Shown here: in pieces, positions 45,101 to 54,533 of the stretch | Layout of the letters: each line of letters begins with the position of its first letter | Position numbering within the stretch: position 1 is the first letter of the stretch | Position numbers and translations under genes: made by a program | Notes under the pieces: model-generated | Told to the model about the DNA's origin: nothing | The model's input: the letters and a program-made list of their open reading frames with translations, nothing else | Database searches by the model: none | Origin: Flavobacterium praedii | GTDB taxonomy: Bacteria; Bacteroidota; Bacteroidia; Flavobacteriales; Flavobacteriaceae | Direction of reading: 5' to 3' | Assembly: GCF_026810365.1 (NCBI RefSeq) | Contig: NZ_CP113948.1 | Location: 3,187,001-3,251,000 of the forward strand | DNA length: 64,000 bases

Positions 45101-48100
45101 GAAGGGCAAAGCTGTTACTGTGATGGTTTTACTCACACTGGTCACACAGCCAAATTTAGTGGTTACGGTAAAGGTAATAGTGGCTGTACCTCTACTTATG
45201 CCTATTACCAATCCTGAGCCATCAACACTTGCAATACCTGTATTGCTGCTACTCCAAACCCCTTTGAGAATGGTATTGCTGAGTTGAATACTAGAACCTG
45301 CACAAACCACCGCTGCACCTGCTATTGGATCTACCACAGGTGCAACACTCACTTTGACTCCCACAGCATCACTCTCTAGACTCCCACAGCCATTTTGGGT
45401 GACTTGCACCATATAACTTCCTGAATCGGTAGCCGTAAACACCTTGGCTGTAGCCCCCACTATTGCAGCGCCGTCTTTGAACCACTGGTTACCCGTTGTG
45501 GCACTGCTGGTTAAAACTACAGAATCTGGAGCACAGAAACTCGTCGCCCCAGAAGCGCTAATGGTAGGTTGTATCGGTTGGTCTGTTACGGTAATGGTTT
45601 TACTCACACTTGTCACACAACCACTACTATTGGCCTCGCTGTAGGTAATGGTTACTGTACCGGCGCTCACTCCTGTTACTACACCAGATCCATCAATAGA
45701 AGCAATACCGGTATTGCTGCTGCTCCAAACTCCTGTTTTACTGTTACTAGAAAGCGTGATGCTAGAATTGGCACAAACCGTGTCTGCTCCTGTAATAGGT
45801 GCCACAATTCGGTTAGGATTTACCGTTACTAATATAGGTACACTCAAACCGCTCACACAACCCGATGGATTGATACTCTCTACCGTATAAGAGCCACTGG
45901 TTGTAGCGATATAATCACTTTCGGTTTCCCCTAGAATCTCAACTCCATTTTTGAACCATTTATTGCCTGTTGGTGATGACGTGTGTAATCTCACACTAGC
46001 TCCTTCACAAATAATAGTGTTGCCTGTAGCGATTAGGCTAGGAGGGGTAGGGGTACTATTGGCAGTTACAGAAACTTGATTACTTATACTACTATTACAC
46101 CCGTTTTGCGTAGCCATCACGGTATATGTTCCTGTAGCGTTAGCGGTATAACTTGTACTAGTAGCACTAGCTATCGCAACCTCATCTTTGTACCATTGGA
46201 TACCCGTAGTTTCGCTACTGTTTAATACCACTGATCCCGGAGCACAAAAACTTGTACTGCTTGATGCAGTGATAGTCGGTTTTATAGGTTGAGCAATGAT
46301 AGTGACGGATTTGTTAACGCTTGTTGAACAGCCAAACTTAGTGGTAACCGTAAAGGTAATGGTGACACTACCAGCACTTACGCCTGTTACCAATCCTGAG
46401 CCATCAACACTGGCGATACCCGAATTGCTGCTACTCCAAACCCCTTTGAGTATGGTATTGCTGAGTTGTATACTAGAACCTGCACAAACCACTGCTGCAC
46501 CTGTAATTGGATCTACCACAGGAGCAATGCTGACTTTTACTACTACTGGATTGCTCTCAGGACTGCTACAGCCATTTATCGTATTAATTACCGTATAAGA
46601 TCCAGAATCTGTAGCTGTATAGACATTGGTGTTAGCTCCTGTTATAAGTATAGTGTCTTTATACCACTGGTTGTCTGTGTTTGCACTACTGGTTAAAACA
46701 ACAGTGTCTGGAGAACAGAAGCTTGTAGCTCCTGAGGCACTCACTGTAGGTTGTATAGGCTGTGCCTTAACACTACTATTTTTAGTCACTATTGAAACAC
46801 ATCCACTACTATTCGTTACGCTATAGGTAATAGTCACTGTTCCAGCACTTACACCAGTTAACAATCCAGAACCATCAATAGTAGCGATTCCGGTGTTGCT
46901 GCTACTCCAAACCCCACCCGATGTCAAACTAGAGATCACAATGGTTGAATTGGCACAAACAATGTCAGCTCCTGTAATTGGAGCGACTACTGGATTAGGA
47001 TTTACAGTTATTCGTATGGGAACACTCAATCCGCTTACACATCCTGTAGCATTAGTAGTTTCTACAAAGTATAATCCACTCTCTGTAGCAAAATAATCAA
47101 TACTAGTTTCTCCTAGTATTTCATTGCCATTTCTGTACCATTTATTACCGATACTCGACGAGGTATGTAATCGTACACTAGCTCCTTCACATACGATAGT
47201 ACTTCCTGTAGCAATCAAAGTAGGCCTACTGGGTATGCTATTAGCGGTTACCACCACCTGATTGCTCTCTTGGCTGATACAGTCATTTTGAGTAGTATTT
47301 ACCGTGTAAGAACCAGAATCTGTTGCGGTATAATTATTGGCTGTAGCTCCTACAATTGCTACAGCATCTTTATACCATTGGTTTCCTGTAGGAGTACTAC
47401 TGTTTAGGACCACCGATCCTGGTGCACAAAAGCTAGTTGAACTAGAGGCAGTAATTGATGGTTTTGTGGGTTGTTCGGTTACTGTGATGGTTCCCGTCAC
47501 ATTCGCTACTGTTGTGCATTGTGAACTATTCGTTTGAATCGTATAATTGAAAACACCCGCTGCTGAAGGCGTACCGCTAATGGTTAATGTATTAGAAGAA
47601 AAATTAGCACTCACTCCAGCAGGTAGGCCAGTAACTACAGCATTGGTAACCTTAGTAGTAGTATAGACAATGTTGGTCATTGCAGTATTGGCACATACCG
47701 TTTGGGCATCAGTACCCACGTCAGACGTCAATTGAATAGTAGGTGGTGTAGTCAAGAAGGTGAATACAGCATTGTTAGGCAAATCAAGATTTGAAAAATA
47801 AACAACACCATTACTATAAGATGCTGCATCAATAGTAGTTGCAGTGCTAAAAACACCGTCTCCATCAGTATCTACCACCATTTTTACATCATTGGCACCA
47901 GCAATTGACAAACACAGCCCTTTTGTATCAAAAGTTAAATTATAGTTACCTGGTGTATTGGTTTTAGCTACTTTCCATTCTCGACCCAAGCGTTTTTTAC
48001 CACTCAAATTGATGGGTAAATCAGTAGTTTGTTCTGTTAAAGCACCATTATCGTTACCTATCATTACAAAATCACCATCATCTAATGAAGTTGGATCACT

Positions 48101-51100
48101 AATGACTATATTCCCCATGCCATCTTGCCCAGTTCCATTACCGCTTCCTGTATTGCTACTGTTAGATTGGGTTTGATTCAACGCACTTTTACTGTCTTTT
48201 CCAATACCAAAAACATCGTGCCAATATGATGTGTTGCTCCAAATGGATGTTCCAGATGAACTTACATAATTCGTGACAGATGCATCTAAGGTAATCCCAT
48301 ATTTTATAGCTAAGTAGCTTTCTACTTTTTTTCGATCAATCTCAGTTAATGTATAAGGATAGGTGATTATTTCGGCCACTTCTCCATTGAAATTATAACC
48401 ATCTAAAATCTTTAAACCTCCAATCAAAGGAGTAACGGAGGGAAGGATTGAATAATCAACTTGAGGACCACCTGCTTGGTTCAAAAATGTATTTTTCCCA
48501 TTAGTCCATGCATCTGCAAACCCTGGGGATACAGTAGAAGAAAAATCCAAATCCTGAATAGCAAATTGATCGTAGCCAATATTATTCGGAAATGCTTGAT
48601 AAGCAGAATACATTCCAACATTCTCAAAGTAAATAAAGTCTGAAGATCTAAAATTATTCAAGAAAACGCCCTTAGATCCAGTAGAATTTGAATTACCAAA
48701 CAGAGAAGTGTTTCGCTTATTTGAAGACGTTGCATTTCTATAAACTGCAAATGCCTGTGCAATATCAATCGGTGAATTTCCATCCAGTCTATTGATTGGT
48801 TCCGTATTTATACTTGCATCATGAGAAAAACTTGCAGCCGGATTAAAATTAATCGCATTCGTTTTGTAGCCAATGGTTCCTTGTTTGGTAAACGTATTGA
48901 TTCCTGTCTGATCAATCCATTCTGTTAAGCTAATGCCAGAGCTAGTTACTCCTTCATTTGCTTTAAGCCACAAATTATGGCCAAAAGCACCCGGTCCTGG
49001 AGCTACCTTTTTTACCCTCAAAGTGAAAACAGAGTTATCAGAGAGTGAAATTGAATTAAAAATTACCAAATTGTTGGTATACGAAGTCGCAGGAATTTCT
49101 GTTATTGTACCATCAGTAAAATTCCCATTACCATCTATATCAACAAGCAATGCAAAGTCTTCAACTGTTGCACCACCTGGAAAGTTTAGTCCGAGTGTGC
49201 TAAACTGAAGCGAAACAGTACCTGGATCAGCGGTTCGTTTCACTTTCCATTCTCTAACCAATCTTTGGGCACCCAACTGGCTTGCAGGTAAATCGAGGAT
49301 TTGTTGGGTTAAACTTCCATTATTATGCCCGAGCATCAAAAAGTCGCCATCATCAAAAGAAGACGGATTACTCAGCACGATATTTCCTTTTCCATTCTGC
49401 CCAGTTCCATCACCACTTCCTGTATTGCTACTATTCGATTGGGGTTGATTCAAGCCAAGAGTAGCGTCTTTCCCAATACCGAATACATCGTGCCAATAGG
49501 TGGCATTATCCCAAATGGAGACTTCTGATGAATTCACATAATTCCCTACCGAATTATCCAATGTAATTCCATATTTTACCGCAAAGTAGCTTTCTACTTT
49601 TTTTCGATCAATCTCAGTTAATGTATAAGGATAGGTGATGATTTCGGCTACTTCCCCATTGAAATTATAACCATCTAAAATCTTTAAACCTCCAATCAAA
49701 GGAGTAACGGAGGGAAGAATTGAATAATCAACTTGAGGACCACCTGCTTGGTTCAAAAATGTATTTTTCCCATTAGTCCATGCATCTGCAAACCCTGGGG
49801 ATACAGTAGAAGAAAAATCCAAATCCTGAATAGCAAATTGATCGTAGCCAATATTATTCGGAAATGCTTGATAAGCAGAATACATTCCAACATTCTCAAA
49901 GTAAATAAAGTCTGAAGATCTAAAATTATTCAAGAAAATGCCCTTAGATCCAGTAGAATTTGAATTACCAAACAGAGAAGTGTTTCGCTTATTTGAAGAC
50001 GTTGCATTTCTATAAACTGCAAATGCCTGTGCAATATCAATCGGTGAATTTCCATCCAGTCTATTGATTGGTTCCGTATTTATACTTGCATCATGAGAAA
50101 AACTTGCAGCCGGATTAAAATTAATCGCATTCGTTTTGTAGCCAATGGTTCCTTGTTTGGTAAACGTGTTGATTCCTGTTTGATCAATCCATCCTGTCAA
50201 ATTGCTACCCGAACTAGTTACACCTTCATTGGCTTTGAGCCATAAGTTTGACCCAGTAATTCCATTATAAACAATAGGCACTCTTGGTTTTACCCATAAT
50301 CCAAAACTCACATCATTAGCTACACTACCTCCTGAAAAGGTAATTTTTCGCTCTCCTGTACGCGGTATCCAAGTCGTTCCATTTGCATTACCGCAAGTGT
50401 GAATTAAATTAGCTTTTAAAGCAGTTGAATAAGTAGTTACGCAAGTCGCATCTCCTGTCAAAGCATTGGCAGATCCCCCCACCCAAGTATCGTTGATGCC
50501 GTTATCATTTACCCCTTGATGAAGGGTAGCCCCTTGTTTTACTCTTAATTTGAGATTTGGATCCACACTTGTAACATTTAATGTACCATTACTCGACTTG
50601 ATTTTTACCCCATCTAGATTACCCAAATTGGATAATATCGTAGTATTCAATATTCCTCTTGTAGTAACATCTAATGTTTGAACTTCATTCAAGTCTTGGC
50701 TTACGGGTGCCCCTACATCATTAGCAATTAATACCCAGCCTCCTTCTATTTTGGTTTCAAACTGATTACCGTTCAGATTGAAGATATAACTACCGTCAGT
50801 TGTTGATGTCGTAATTTGATCCAAACTAGTGAAAGGATTACATCCAGTACCTAAAGGCTGGTTGGTATCAAAAACAATAGTGAAATTATCTGTAGCCGTT
50901 GCTACACCATCCGGAGTGGTAAGTTGAACAGCTCCCGAGGCTCCTATTCCAATTTTTACATTCACACTAGTTTCGGTTGCACTAACCACAGTTACAGGAA
51001 TACCTCCAATAGTAACCGATTGCGTTGTGGATAAATTAGTTCCGTTTATGGTTAAATTAGAGCCAATACATCCTGTTAAACTAGATAAAGAAGTAATCGT

Positions 51101-53314
51101 TGGGGGTATTGATATTTGAGCCCATAAACCGAAACTAACCGTATTGGCTACATTTCCACTACCATCACTAATTCTTCGGACACCTTGACTTGGAATCCAC
51201 GTAGTTCCAATTGAACTGCCGCAGGTGTGAATGATATTTTCCTTCAAAGTTGTCCCGTTTGAAGTAGTACAAAAGGCATCATCTTTTACATTTGCTGCAG
51301 ACGCCCCTGTCCAAGTATCATTTATGGCATTGTCATTTACTCCTTGATGCAGCGTTTGACCTAGCCTTACCCTTGATTTTAGGGTTGGATCATTACTCGT
51401 AACATCCAAAAGTCCATCACTGGATTTGATTTTAATGGAATTAAGAAAACGCAATTCGGACAATATGGAAGGAATGAGAATACCTCGTACAGTGATATCC
51501 AGTGTTTGAACTTCAGCTAAATTCTGACTCACTGGTTCGCCTACATCATTAGCTATTAACAAATAACCTCCTTCTGCCTTTGTTTCAAACTGAGTTCCGT
51601 TTATATTGAAGGTATATAATCCATCTGATGTTATCGCGCTAGCTTGGCTTATTGCAGTGAAAGGATTACAGCCTGTACCTAAAGGCTCATTTGCATCAAA
51701 CGTGATTGTGAAATTATCCGTAGCGGTAGTGACACCGCCTAATGTGGTAACTTGAACAATTCCAGAAGCTCCAGCAGCAATCCTAACCGTGACAGCAGTG
51801 TCTGTTGTACTGACTACAGTAACAGGTGTGCCTCCAATAGTAACGGATTGAACAGTAGATAAATTATTTCCGTTTATGGTTAAAATAGAGCCGATACAAC
51901 CTGTTAAATTAGACAAAGTATTGATAACTGGAGGAGGAATTAGCTTCACCCATAATCCAAAACTTATCGTATTGGCTACATTACCACTTCCTTCACTAAT
52001 TCTACGAAAACCTATACTTGGTATCCAATTGGTTCCAATAAAATTTCCACAGGTATGAATAATATTTTCTTTTAGCGTTGTTCCACTTGAGGTGGTACAA
52101 GAGGCATCCCTTTTTATACTTGAAGAAGAAGCTCCGACCCAAGAATCATTAATAGCATTATCATTTACGCCTTGATGTAGGGTTTGCGATTGTTTAATTC
52201 TTGAAATAAGTGTTGAATTATTACTGAAGACATCCAATACTCCATCACTGGATCTAAGGTTTAGGGTATTAAAGTTACCTAAATTAGATAATATAGTTGG
52301 CTTTAAAACACCCCTAATCGTAGCTTCTAAAGTAGTTACTTCTTGTAAATTTTGAGAAATGGGTGCTCCTACATCATTGGCTACTAATACCCAACCGTTG
52401 GCATCTACGTAAGTAGTAAATATAGTTCCATTGATATTAAATGGATATAATCCTGCTGTAGTCACAGTACTTGCCTCTTCTATCGAAGTAAAGTATTGAA
52501 TTGGAGTAGTAAATGTTTTATCAGCTCCAAAAGTATCCCCAGATGAATTGGTAGCTTTGAGACGGTAGTGATACGTAGTATTAGGTTGTAATCCAGTCAA
52601 ATTAGCTAAAATTGGAATGGTTGTGTTCCCATTATCGCTAGCTGGACTTCCCGATATAGTTTGACCATAAGCTGTGGTGTTCCCATATTCAAAGACAAAT
52701 GTAGCATTGGTCCCATTTGGATTCGCTTCTCCATTTAAGGTTGCTCCACTTGACGATATTGCCGTGGCATCATTGGTATTTAGTGTTAAAGGTAAAGGTA
52801 CATTGCTGTACACACATACTTCTCCTGGAAAAGCGCCACCATTGCCATATAATTGTATTCTAAAATGATATATCTGACCCGGAACAGTAGTATAGGTAAT
52901 TTGCTCCAAGCCTGCCCCTTGGGTATTATCCGAACAAGCTATGGAGTTCATATTTGGATCACAATGATCGAACAAATGCAACACCACGTCAATGCCAGTT
53001 TGTGTAGATTGATAATTAATAGTGGTTTGGGTTGAAATAGCCGTAAACCAACCCCAGGTATCTTCCACAGTTGAAGACCCACAATTATTTAGGTTCGTGT
53101 TTTGCCAATAAGCTGTTCCATTATTTTCACCAAAAGATTTATTAAAAGTAACATAAGTACAAGAGGTGCCATTGACCACTACTTCTCCAGAAGGATCTGT
53201 AGAACAGATATCGGTTTGAGCAAAGGTCTCCATAAAAGAGAACATGAAAACAAGAAGAAATAATCGTGTATAGTAAGAAGCAATAATACACTTATTGTAA
53301 ATAGTAGCAATCAT
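42113..53314 (-). CDS. Giant T9SS type B cargo protein with nested Ig-like repeats
   Basis: The 3733-residue protein has a signal peptide (LFLLVFMFSFMETFAQ). A PPC-like domain follows (about 36-175), then a fibronectin III-like domain (about 177-275). Next are three copies of a ~190-residue module separated by two IPT/TIG domains (about 276-1015). Two nearly identical LamG-type modules of 424 residues occupy about 1020-1855. Then come four supermodules, each [Ig-Ig-Big2-Ig-Big2], making 12 Ig-like (W-Y/F-K motif) and 8 Big2-like (GVWSSSN) domains (about 1950-3520). The tail has a gliding-motility-type CHU_C domain (SPNNDGLNDVLFIE, EIFNRWGQLVY, LPEGTYFYVIKYK) that directs type IX secretion and surface attachment. 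It is probably an adhesin. ATG 53314 is preferred over a TTG two codons upstream. Confidence 0.92.
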   Translation of the reverse strand: MIATIYNKCIIASYYTRLFLLVFMFSFMETFAQTDICSTDPSGEVVVNGTSCTYVTFNKSFGENNGTAYWQNTNLNNCGSSTVEDTWGWFTAISTQTTINYQSTQTGIDVVLHLFDHCDPNMNSIACSDNTQGAGLEQITYTTVPGQIYHFRIQLYGNGGAFPGEVCVYSNVPLPLTLNTNDATAISSSGATLNGEANPNGTNATFVFEYGNTTAYGQTISGSPASDNGNTTIPILANLTGLQPNTTYHYRLKATNSSGDTFGADKTFTTPIQYFTSIEEASTVTTAGLYPFNINGTIFTTYVDANGWVLVANDVGAPISQNLQEVTTLEATIRGVLKPTILSNLGNFNTLNLRSSDGVLDVFSNNSTLISRIKQSQTLHQGVNDNAINDSWVGASSSSIKRDASCTTSSGTTLKENIIHTCGNFIGTNWIPSIGFRRISEGSGNVANTISFGLWVKLIPPPVINTLSNLTGCIGSILTINGNNLSTVQSVTIGGTPVTVVSTTDTAVTVRIAAGASGIVQVTTLGGVTTATDNFTITFDANEPLGTGCNPFTAISQASAITSDGLYTFNINGTQFETKAEGGYLLIANDVGEPVSQNLAEVQTLDITVRGILIPSILSELRFLNSIKIKSSDGLLDVTSNDPTLKSRVRLGQTLHQGVNDNAINDTWTGASAANVKDDAFCTTSNGTTLKENIIHTCGSSIGTTWIPSQGVRRISDGSGNVANTVSFGLWAQISIPPTITSLSSLTGCIGSNLTINGTNLSTTQSVTIGGIPVTVVSATETSVNVKIGIGASGAVQLTTPDGVATATDNFTIVFDTNQPLGTGCNPFTSLDQITTSTTDGSYIFNLNGNQFETKIEGGWVLIANDVGAPVSQDLNEVQTLDVTTRGILNTTILSNLGNLDGVKIKSSNGTLNVTSVDPNLKLRVKQGATLHQGVNDNGINDTWVGGSANALTGDATCVTTYSTALKANLIHTCGNANGTTWIPRTGERKITFSGGSVANDVSFGLWVKPRVPIVYNGITGSNLWLKANEGVTSSGSNLTGWIDQTGINTFTKQGTIGYKTNAINFNPAASFSHDASINTEPINRLDGNSPIDIAQAFAVYRNATSSNKRNTSLFGNSNSTGSKGIFLNNFRSSDFIYFENVGMYSAYQAFPNNIGYDQFAIQDLDFSSTVSPGFADAWTNGKNTFLNQAGGPQVDYSILPSVTPLIGGLKILDGYNFNGEVAEIITYPYTLTEIDRKKVESYFAVKYGITLDNSVGNYVNSSEVSIWDNATYWHDVFGIGKDATLGLNQPQSNSSNTGSGDGTGQNGKGNIVLSNPSSFDDGDFLMLGHNNGSLTQQILDLPASQLGAQRLVREWKVKRTADPGTVSLQFSTLGLNFPGGATVEDFALLVDIDGNGNFTDGTITEIPATSYTNNLVIFNSISLSDNSVFTLRVKKVAPGPGAFGHNLWLKANEGVTSSGISLTEWIDQTGINTFTKQGTIGYKTNAINFNPAASFSHDASINTEPINRLDGNSPIDIAQAFAVYRNATSSNKRNTSLFGNSNSTGSKGVFLNNFRSSDFIYFENVGMYSAYQAFPNNIGYDQFAIQDLDFSSTVSPGFADAWTNGKNTFLNQAGGPQVDYSILPSVTPLIGGLKILDGYNFNGEVAEIITYPYTLTEIDRKKVESYLAIKYGITLDASVTNYVSSSGTSIWSNTSYWHDVFGIGKDSKSALNQTQSNSSNTGSGNGTGQDGMGNIVISDPTSLDDGDFVMIGNDNGALTEQTTDLPINLSGKKRLGREWKVAKTNTPGNYNLTFDTKGLCLSIAGANDVKMVVDTDGDGVFSTATTIDAASYSNGVVYFSNLDLPNNAVFTFLTTPPTIQLTSDVGTDAQTVCANTAMTNIVYTTTKVTNAVVTGLPAGVSANFSSNTLTISGTPSAAGVFNYTIQTNSSQCTTVANVTGTITVTEQPTKPSITASSSTSFCAPGSVVLNSSTPTGNQWYKDAVAIVGATANNYTATDSGSYTVNTTQNDCISQESNQVVVTANSIPSRPTLIATGSTIVCEGASVRLHTSSSIGNKWYRNGNEILGETSIDYFATESGLYFVETTNATGCVSGLSVPIRITVNPNPVVAPITGADIVCANSTIVISSLTSGGVWSSSNTGIATIDGSGLLTGVSAGTVTITYSVTNSSGCVSIVTKNSSVKAQPIQPTVSASGATSFCSPDTVVLTSSANTDNQWYKDTILITGANTNVYTATDSGSYTVINTINGCSSPESNPVVVKVSIAPVVDPITGAAVVCAGSSIQLSNTILKGVWSSSNSGIASVDGSGLVTGVSAGSVTITFTVTTKFGCSTSVNKSVTIIAQPIKPTITASSSTSFCAPGSVVLNSSETTGIQWYKDEVAIASATSTSYTANATGTYTVMATQNGCNSSISNQVSVTANSTPTPPSLIATGNTIICEGASVRLHTSSPTGNKWFKNGVEILGETESDYIATTSGSYTVESINPSGCVSGLSVPILVTVNPNRIVAPITGADTVCANSSITLSSNSKTGVWSSSNTGIASIDGSGVVTGVSAGTVTITYSEANSSGCVTSVSKTITVTDQPIQPTISASGATSFCAPDSVVLTSSATTGNQWFKDGAAIVGATAKVFTATDSGSYMVQVTQNGCGSLESDAVGVKVSVAPVVDPIAGAAVVCAGSSIQLSNTILKGVWSSSNTGIASVDGSGLVIGISRGTATITFTVTTKFGCVTSVSKTITVTALPFKPSITTSGSTSFCTPGSVVLRSSATTGNQWYKDGVTIAGATSSSYTATVTGVYTVISTQYSCISVESDQISVTANASPSAPTLNATGKTIICEGASVRLHTSSLTGNKWFKNGVEIPGETGSDYIATTSGSYTVESINPSGCVSGLSVPILVTINPNRIVAPITGADTVCANSSITLSSNSKTGVWSSSNTGIASIDGSGVVTGVSAGTVTITYSEANSSGCVTSVSKTITVTAQPIQPTISASGATSFCAPDSVVLTSSSTTGNQWFKDGAAIVGATAKVFTATDSGSYMVQVTQNGCGSLESDAVGVKVSVAPVVDPIAGAAVVCAGSSIQLSNTILKGVWSSSNTGIASVDGSGLVIGISRGTATITFTVTTKFGCVNSVSKTITVTALPFKPSITTSGSTSFCAPGSVVLRSSATTGNQWYKDGLVIAGATSSSYTATVTGVYTVIVTQNSCISVESDQVSVTANSSPSAPTLNATGNTIICEGASVRLHTSSLTGNKWFNNGVEIPGETASDYIATTSGSYTVESINPSGCVSGTSTAILVTVNPNRIVAPITGADTVCANSNITLASATTAGVWSSSNTGIASIDGSGVVTGVSAGTVTISYSASNTSGCTTSVTQTVTVTAQPVQPTITTTGLSNFCTTGSVVLRSSAPKSNQWYKDGVLITGAIASVYNATTSGSYTVSTSKNNCMSGFSDPVVITATTPIVNPIIGDSAIDLGSTSQLSNTTPGGTWQSSAISIATISASGLVTGLALGNVVISYTVTNSQGCSTTVTKSIAILSLDLLAVNDDFRTTPIDSSKGAILDVLTNDKQNNGPINNTDVTVSIIDANGLLGVTTDNLGKIMIPIGSEIGSYVLTYSICYVGNSNNCSVATITIIIKDPCDFNDSSTDCDIDVKNAVSPNNDGLNDVLFIEKIENYPDNSVEIFNRWGQLVYKTIVYNNTSNAFNGISQGKGTSTKNGELPEGTYFYVIKYKKPISGIIKQKAGYLFISR
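43205..46750. repeat. 1182-bp coding supermodule repeat
   Basis: Blocks starting near 43205, 44387 and 45569 repeat with a period of 1182 bp (394 residues). Between the second and third blocks long stretches are identical at the DNA level. A fourth, more diverged copy lies beyond 46750 to about 47500. Confidence 0.88.
48312..48925. repeat. Near-identical 614-bp direct repeat in the giant gene, copy 1
   Basis: The sequence matches 49584-50197 at an offset of 1272 bases with only a handful of differences. It encodes most of a LamG-like module. Confidence 0.92.
49584..50197. repeat. Near-identical 614-bp direct repeat in the giant gene, copy 2
   Basis: This is the partner of 48312-48925. Identity drops sharply outside these limits, which suggests recent duplication or gene conversion confined to this segment. 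Confidence 0.92.
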
Positions 53315-53320
53315 AAACAA

Positions 53321-53788
53321 TTAAGTTTTTAAATTAAATTGTCAAGCAAAAACTAGGAACCTATTCAAATAAACAATCAAATACTTAGTCTATACAAGTA
53401 GTAAAGTATTTCATGTTTGAATTATATCTTATGAAATATTAAAATCAGTACTATTCTTGTAAAATTACAAATTAAACTATAATCAATCAACGATTTAGAT
53501 TTATGATTAACAAATATATATATTTATCGCTAAAACAGGAGTAAATGTCTATATAAGTTAATTTATAGATAGTACGATTCCGTATTCTTGTATAATTATT
53601 TAAATAAAATAGGAATGAGAATTTCGTATCTCTGTTTTGTTAAGATTATAGAGGCACGAGGGTCTTAAATAATTTTGTATTTAAAGAATAAAACAATTGT
53701 GGAATATAATGCTTTTCAAGGACAGAAAAGTTAAAATTTATTTGAATCAGTATACTTTCTCGGTCTGTTTGCGGTAACAATAAACCAT
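53321..53788. other. Intergenic region upstream of the giant gene
   Basis: About 470 AT-rich bases. An inverted repeat around 53407-53439 (ATTTCAT ... ATGAAAT) is visible. I see no gene and no exact TAnnTTTG for the giant gene. Confidence 0.4.
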
Positions 53789-53833
53789 AAAAAAATCCCA
53801 AATTCCTTATATAAATAGTGGAATTTGGAATTT
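53789..53833 (-). terminator. tatA terminator / dispersed AATCCCAAA element, copy 2
   Basis: The arms AAATCCCAAATTCC (53793-53806) and GGAATTTGGAATTT (53820-53833) pair at 13 of 14 positions. The minus-strand reading ends in T residues. The left part repeats 41151-41186. Confidence 0.72.
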
Positions 53834-53862
53834 AAGATTTAGGAATTTTTTATAAAAAATTC

Positions 53863-54036
53863 TTATTTCGTTTCTTCTTCTTTTTTGTCAGCTGTCTGAT
53901 CGTCTTTGGCTGCGTTTTTAAATTCTTTAATTCCGCTTCCTAAACCTTTCATTAATTCTGGAATTTTTTTACCTCCAAAAAGTAATAAAATCATTGCAAC
54001 AATTACAAGGATTTCTGTAAGACCTAATCTTCCCAT
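53863..54036 (-). CDS. tatA: Twin-arginine translocase subunit TatA
   Basis: TatA forms the pore of the Tat pathway, which exports folded proteins. The 57-residue product reads [20 protein letters not shown], then [20 protein letters not shown] and a short acidic/lysine tail. The membrane helix, FGG hinge and amphipathic helix are the complete TatA/E layout. It has a TACATTTG -7 box and its own terminator. tatC is not in the window. Confidence 0.93.
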   Translation of the reverse strand: MGRLGLTEILVIVAMILLLFGGKKIPELMKGLGSGIKEFKNAAKDDQTADKKEEETK

Positions 54037-54082
54037 GATTGAATATTTAATGCCGTAGCAAATTTGTAATTAATCTAATATG

Positions 54083-54090
54083 CAAATGTA
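54083..54090 (-). promoter_or_regulatory. -7 element (TACATTTG) of tatA
   Basis: It is an exact match on the minus strand, 46 bases before the ATG. Confidence 0.5.
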
Positions 54091-54238
54091 TATAGAATAA
54101 CTTAATAGGCATTCGTTTTGTCTCATTTATTTACTTTTTAATGCGTTAAATATTTTATAAAAGAATGCAGCTTATAAATTATTGCAAAAAATAAGAGGCA
54201 TTAAAAGATAAACCGACATTCCGCAATAGGAAAGATTT

Positions 54239-54337
54239 CACGAAGATGCGCAAAGGATTCACAAAGACACGCAAAGGGAAATCGAATTCTCTGAATGGAG
54301 CTTAAAAAACTTTGTGATTCTTCGCTAATTCTTCGTG
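54239..54337. repeat. Imperfect intergenic inverted repeat
   Basis: The arms 54239-54266 and 54310-54337 share CACGAAG/CTTCGTG and TCACAAAG/CTTTGTGA at their ends with mismatches between. It contains repeated GCAAAG words. It looks like a degenerate dispersed repeat; the rest of 54091-54508 shows nothing. Confidence 0.5.
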
Positions 54338-54508
54338 TGACTCTGCGTAATAATGTCTAATGCTGAATCCGGGATAAAGAAGACTAGCCTTTTTTAGGTT
54401 CGGAATTTAACTTCGGTATTTTAAGATGTCTTCAAACAGCACTACTGAATACTGGGACTGAGACTGAAAACTGTTCAAGAGACTAGTATTCGCAACGTTT
54501 TTAATTAT

Positions 54509-54516
54509 TATATTTG
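54509..54516 (+). promoter_or_regulatory. -7 element (TATATTTG) upstream of the M23-associated gene
   Basis: It is an exact consensus, 17 bases before the ATG at 54534. Confidence 0.55.
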
Positions 54517-54533
54517 TGACTTAAAAGCAAACC

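Noticed and set aside
42561..53035. Many plus-strand open frames opposite the giant gene
   Set aside because: They are repetitive antisense shadows of the repeated minus-strand coding sequence.
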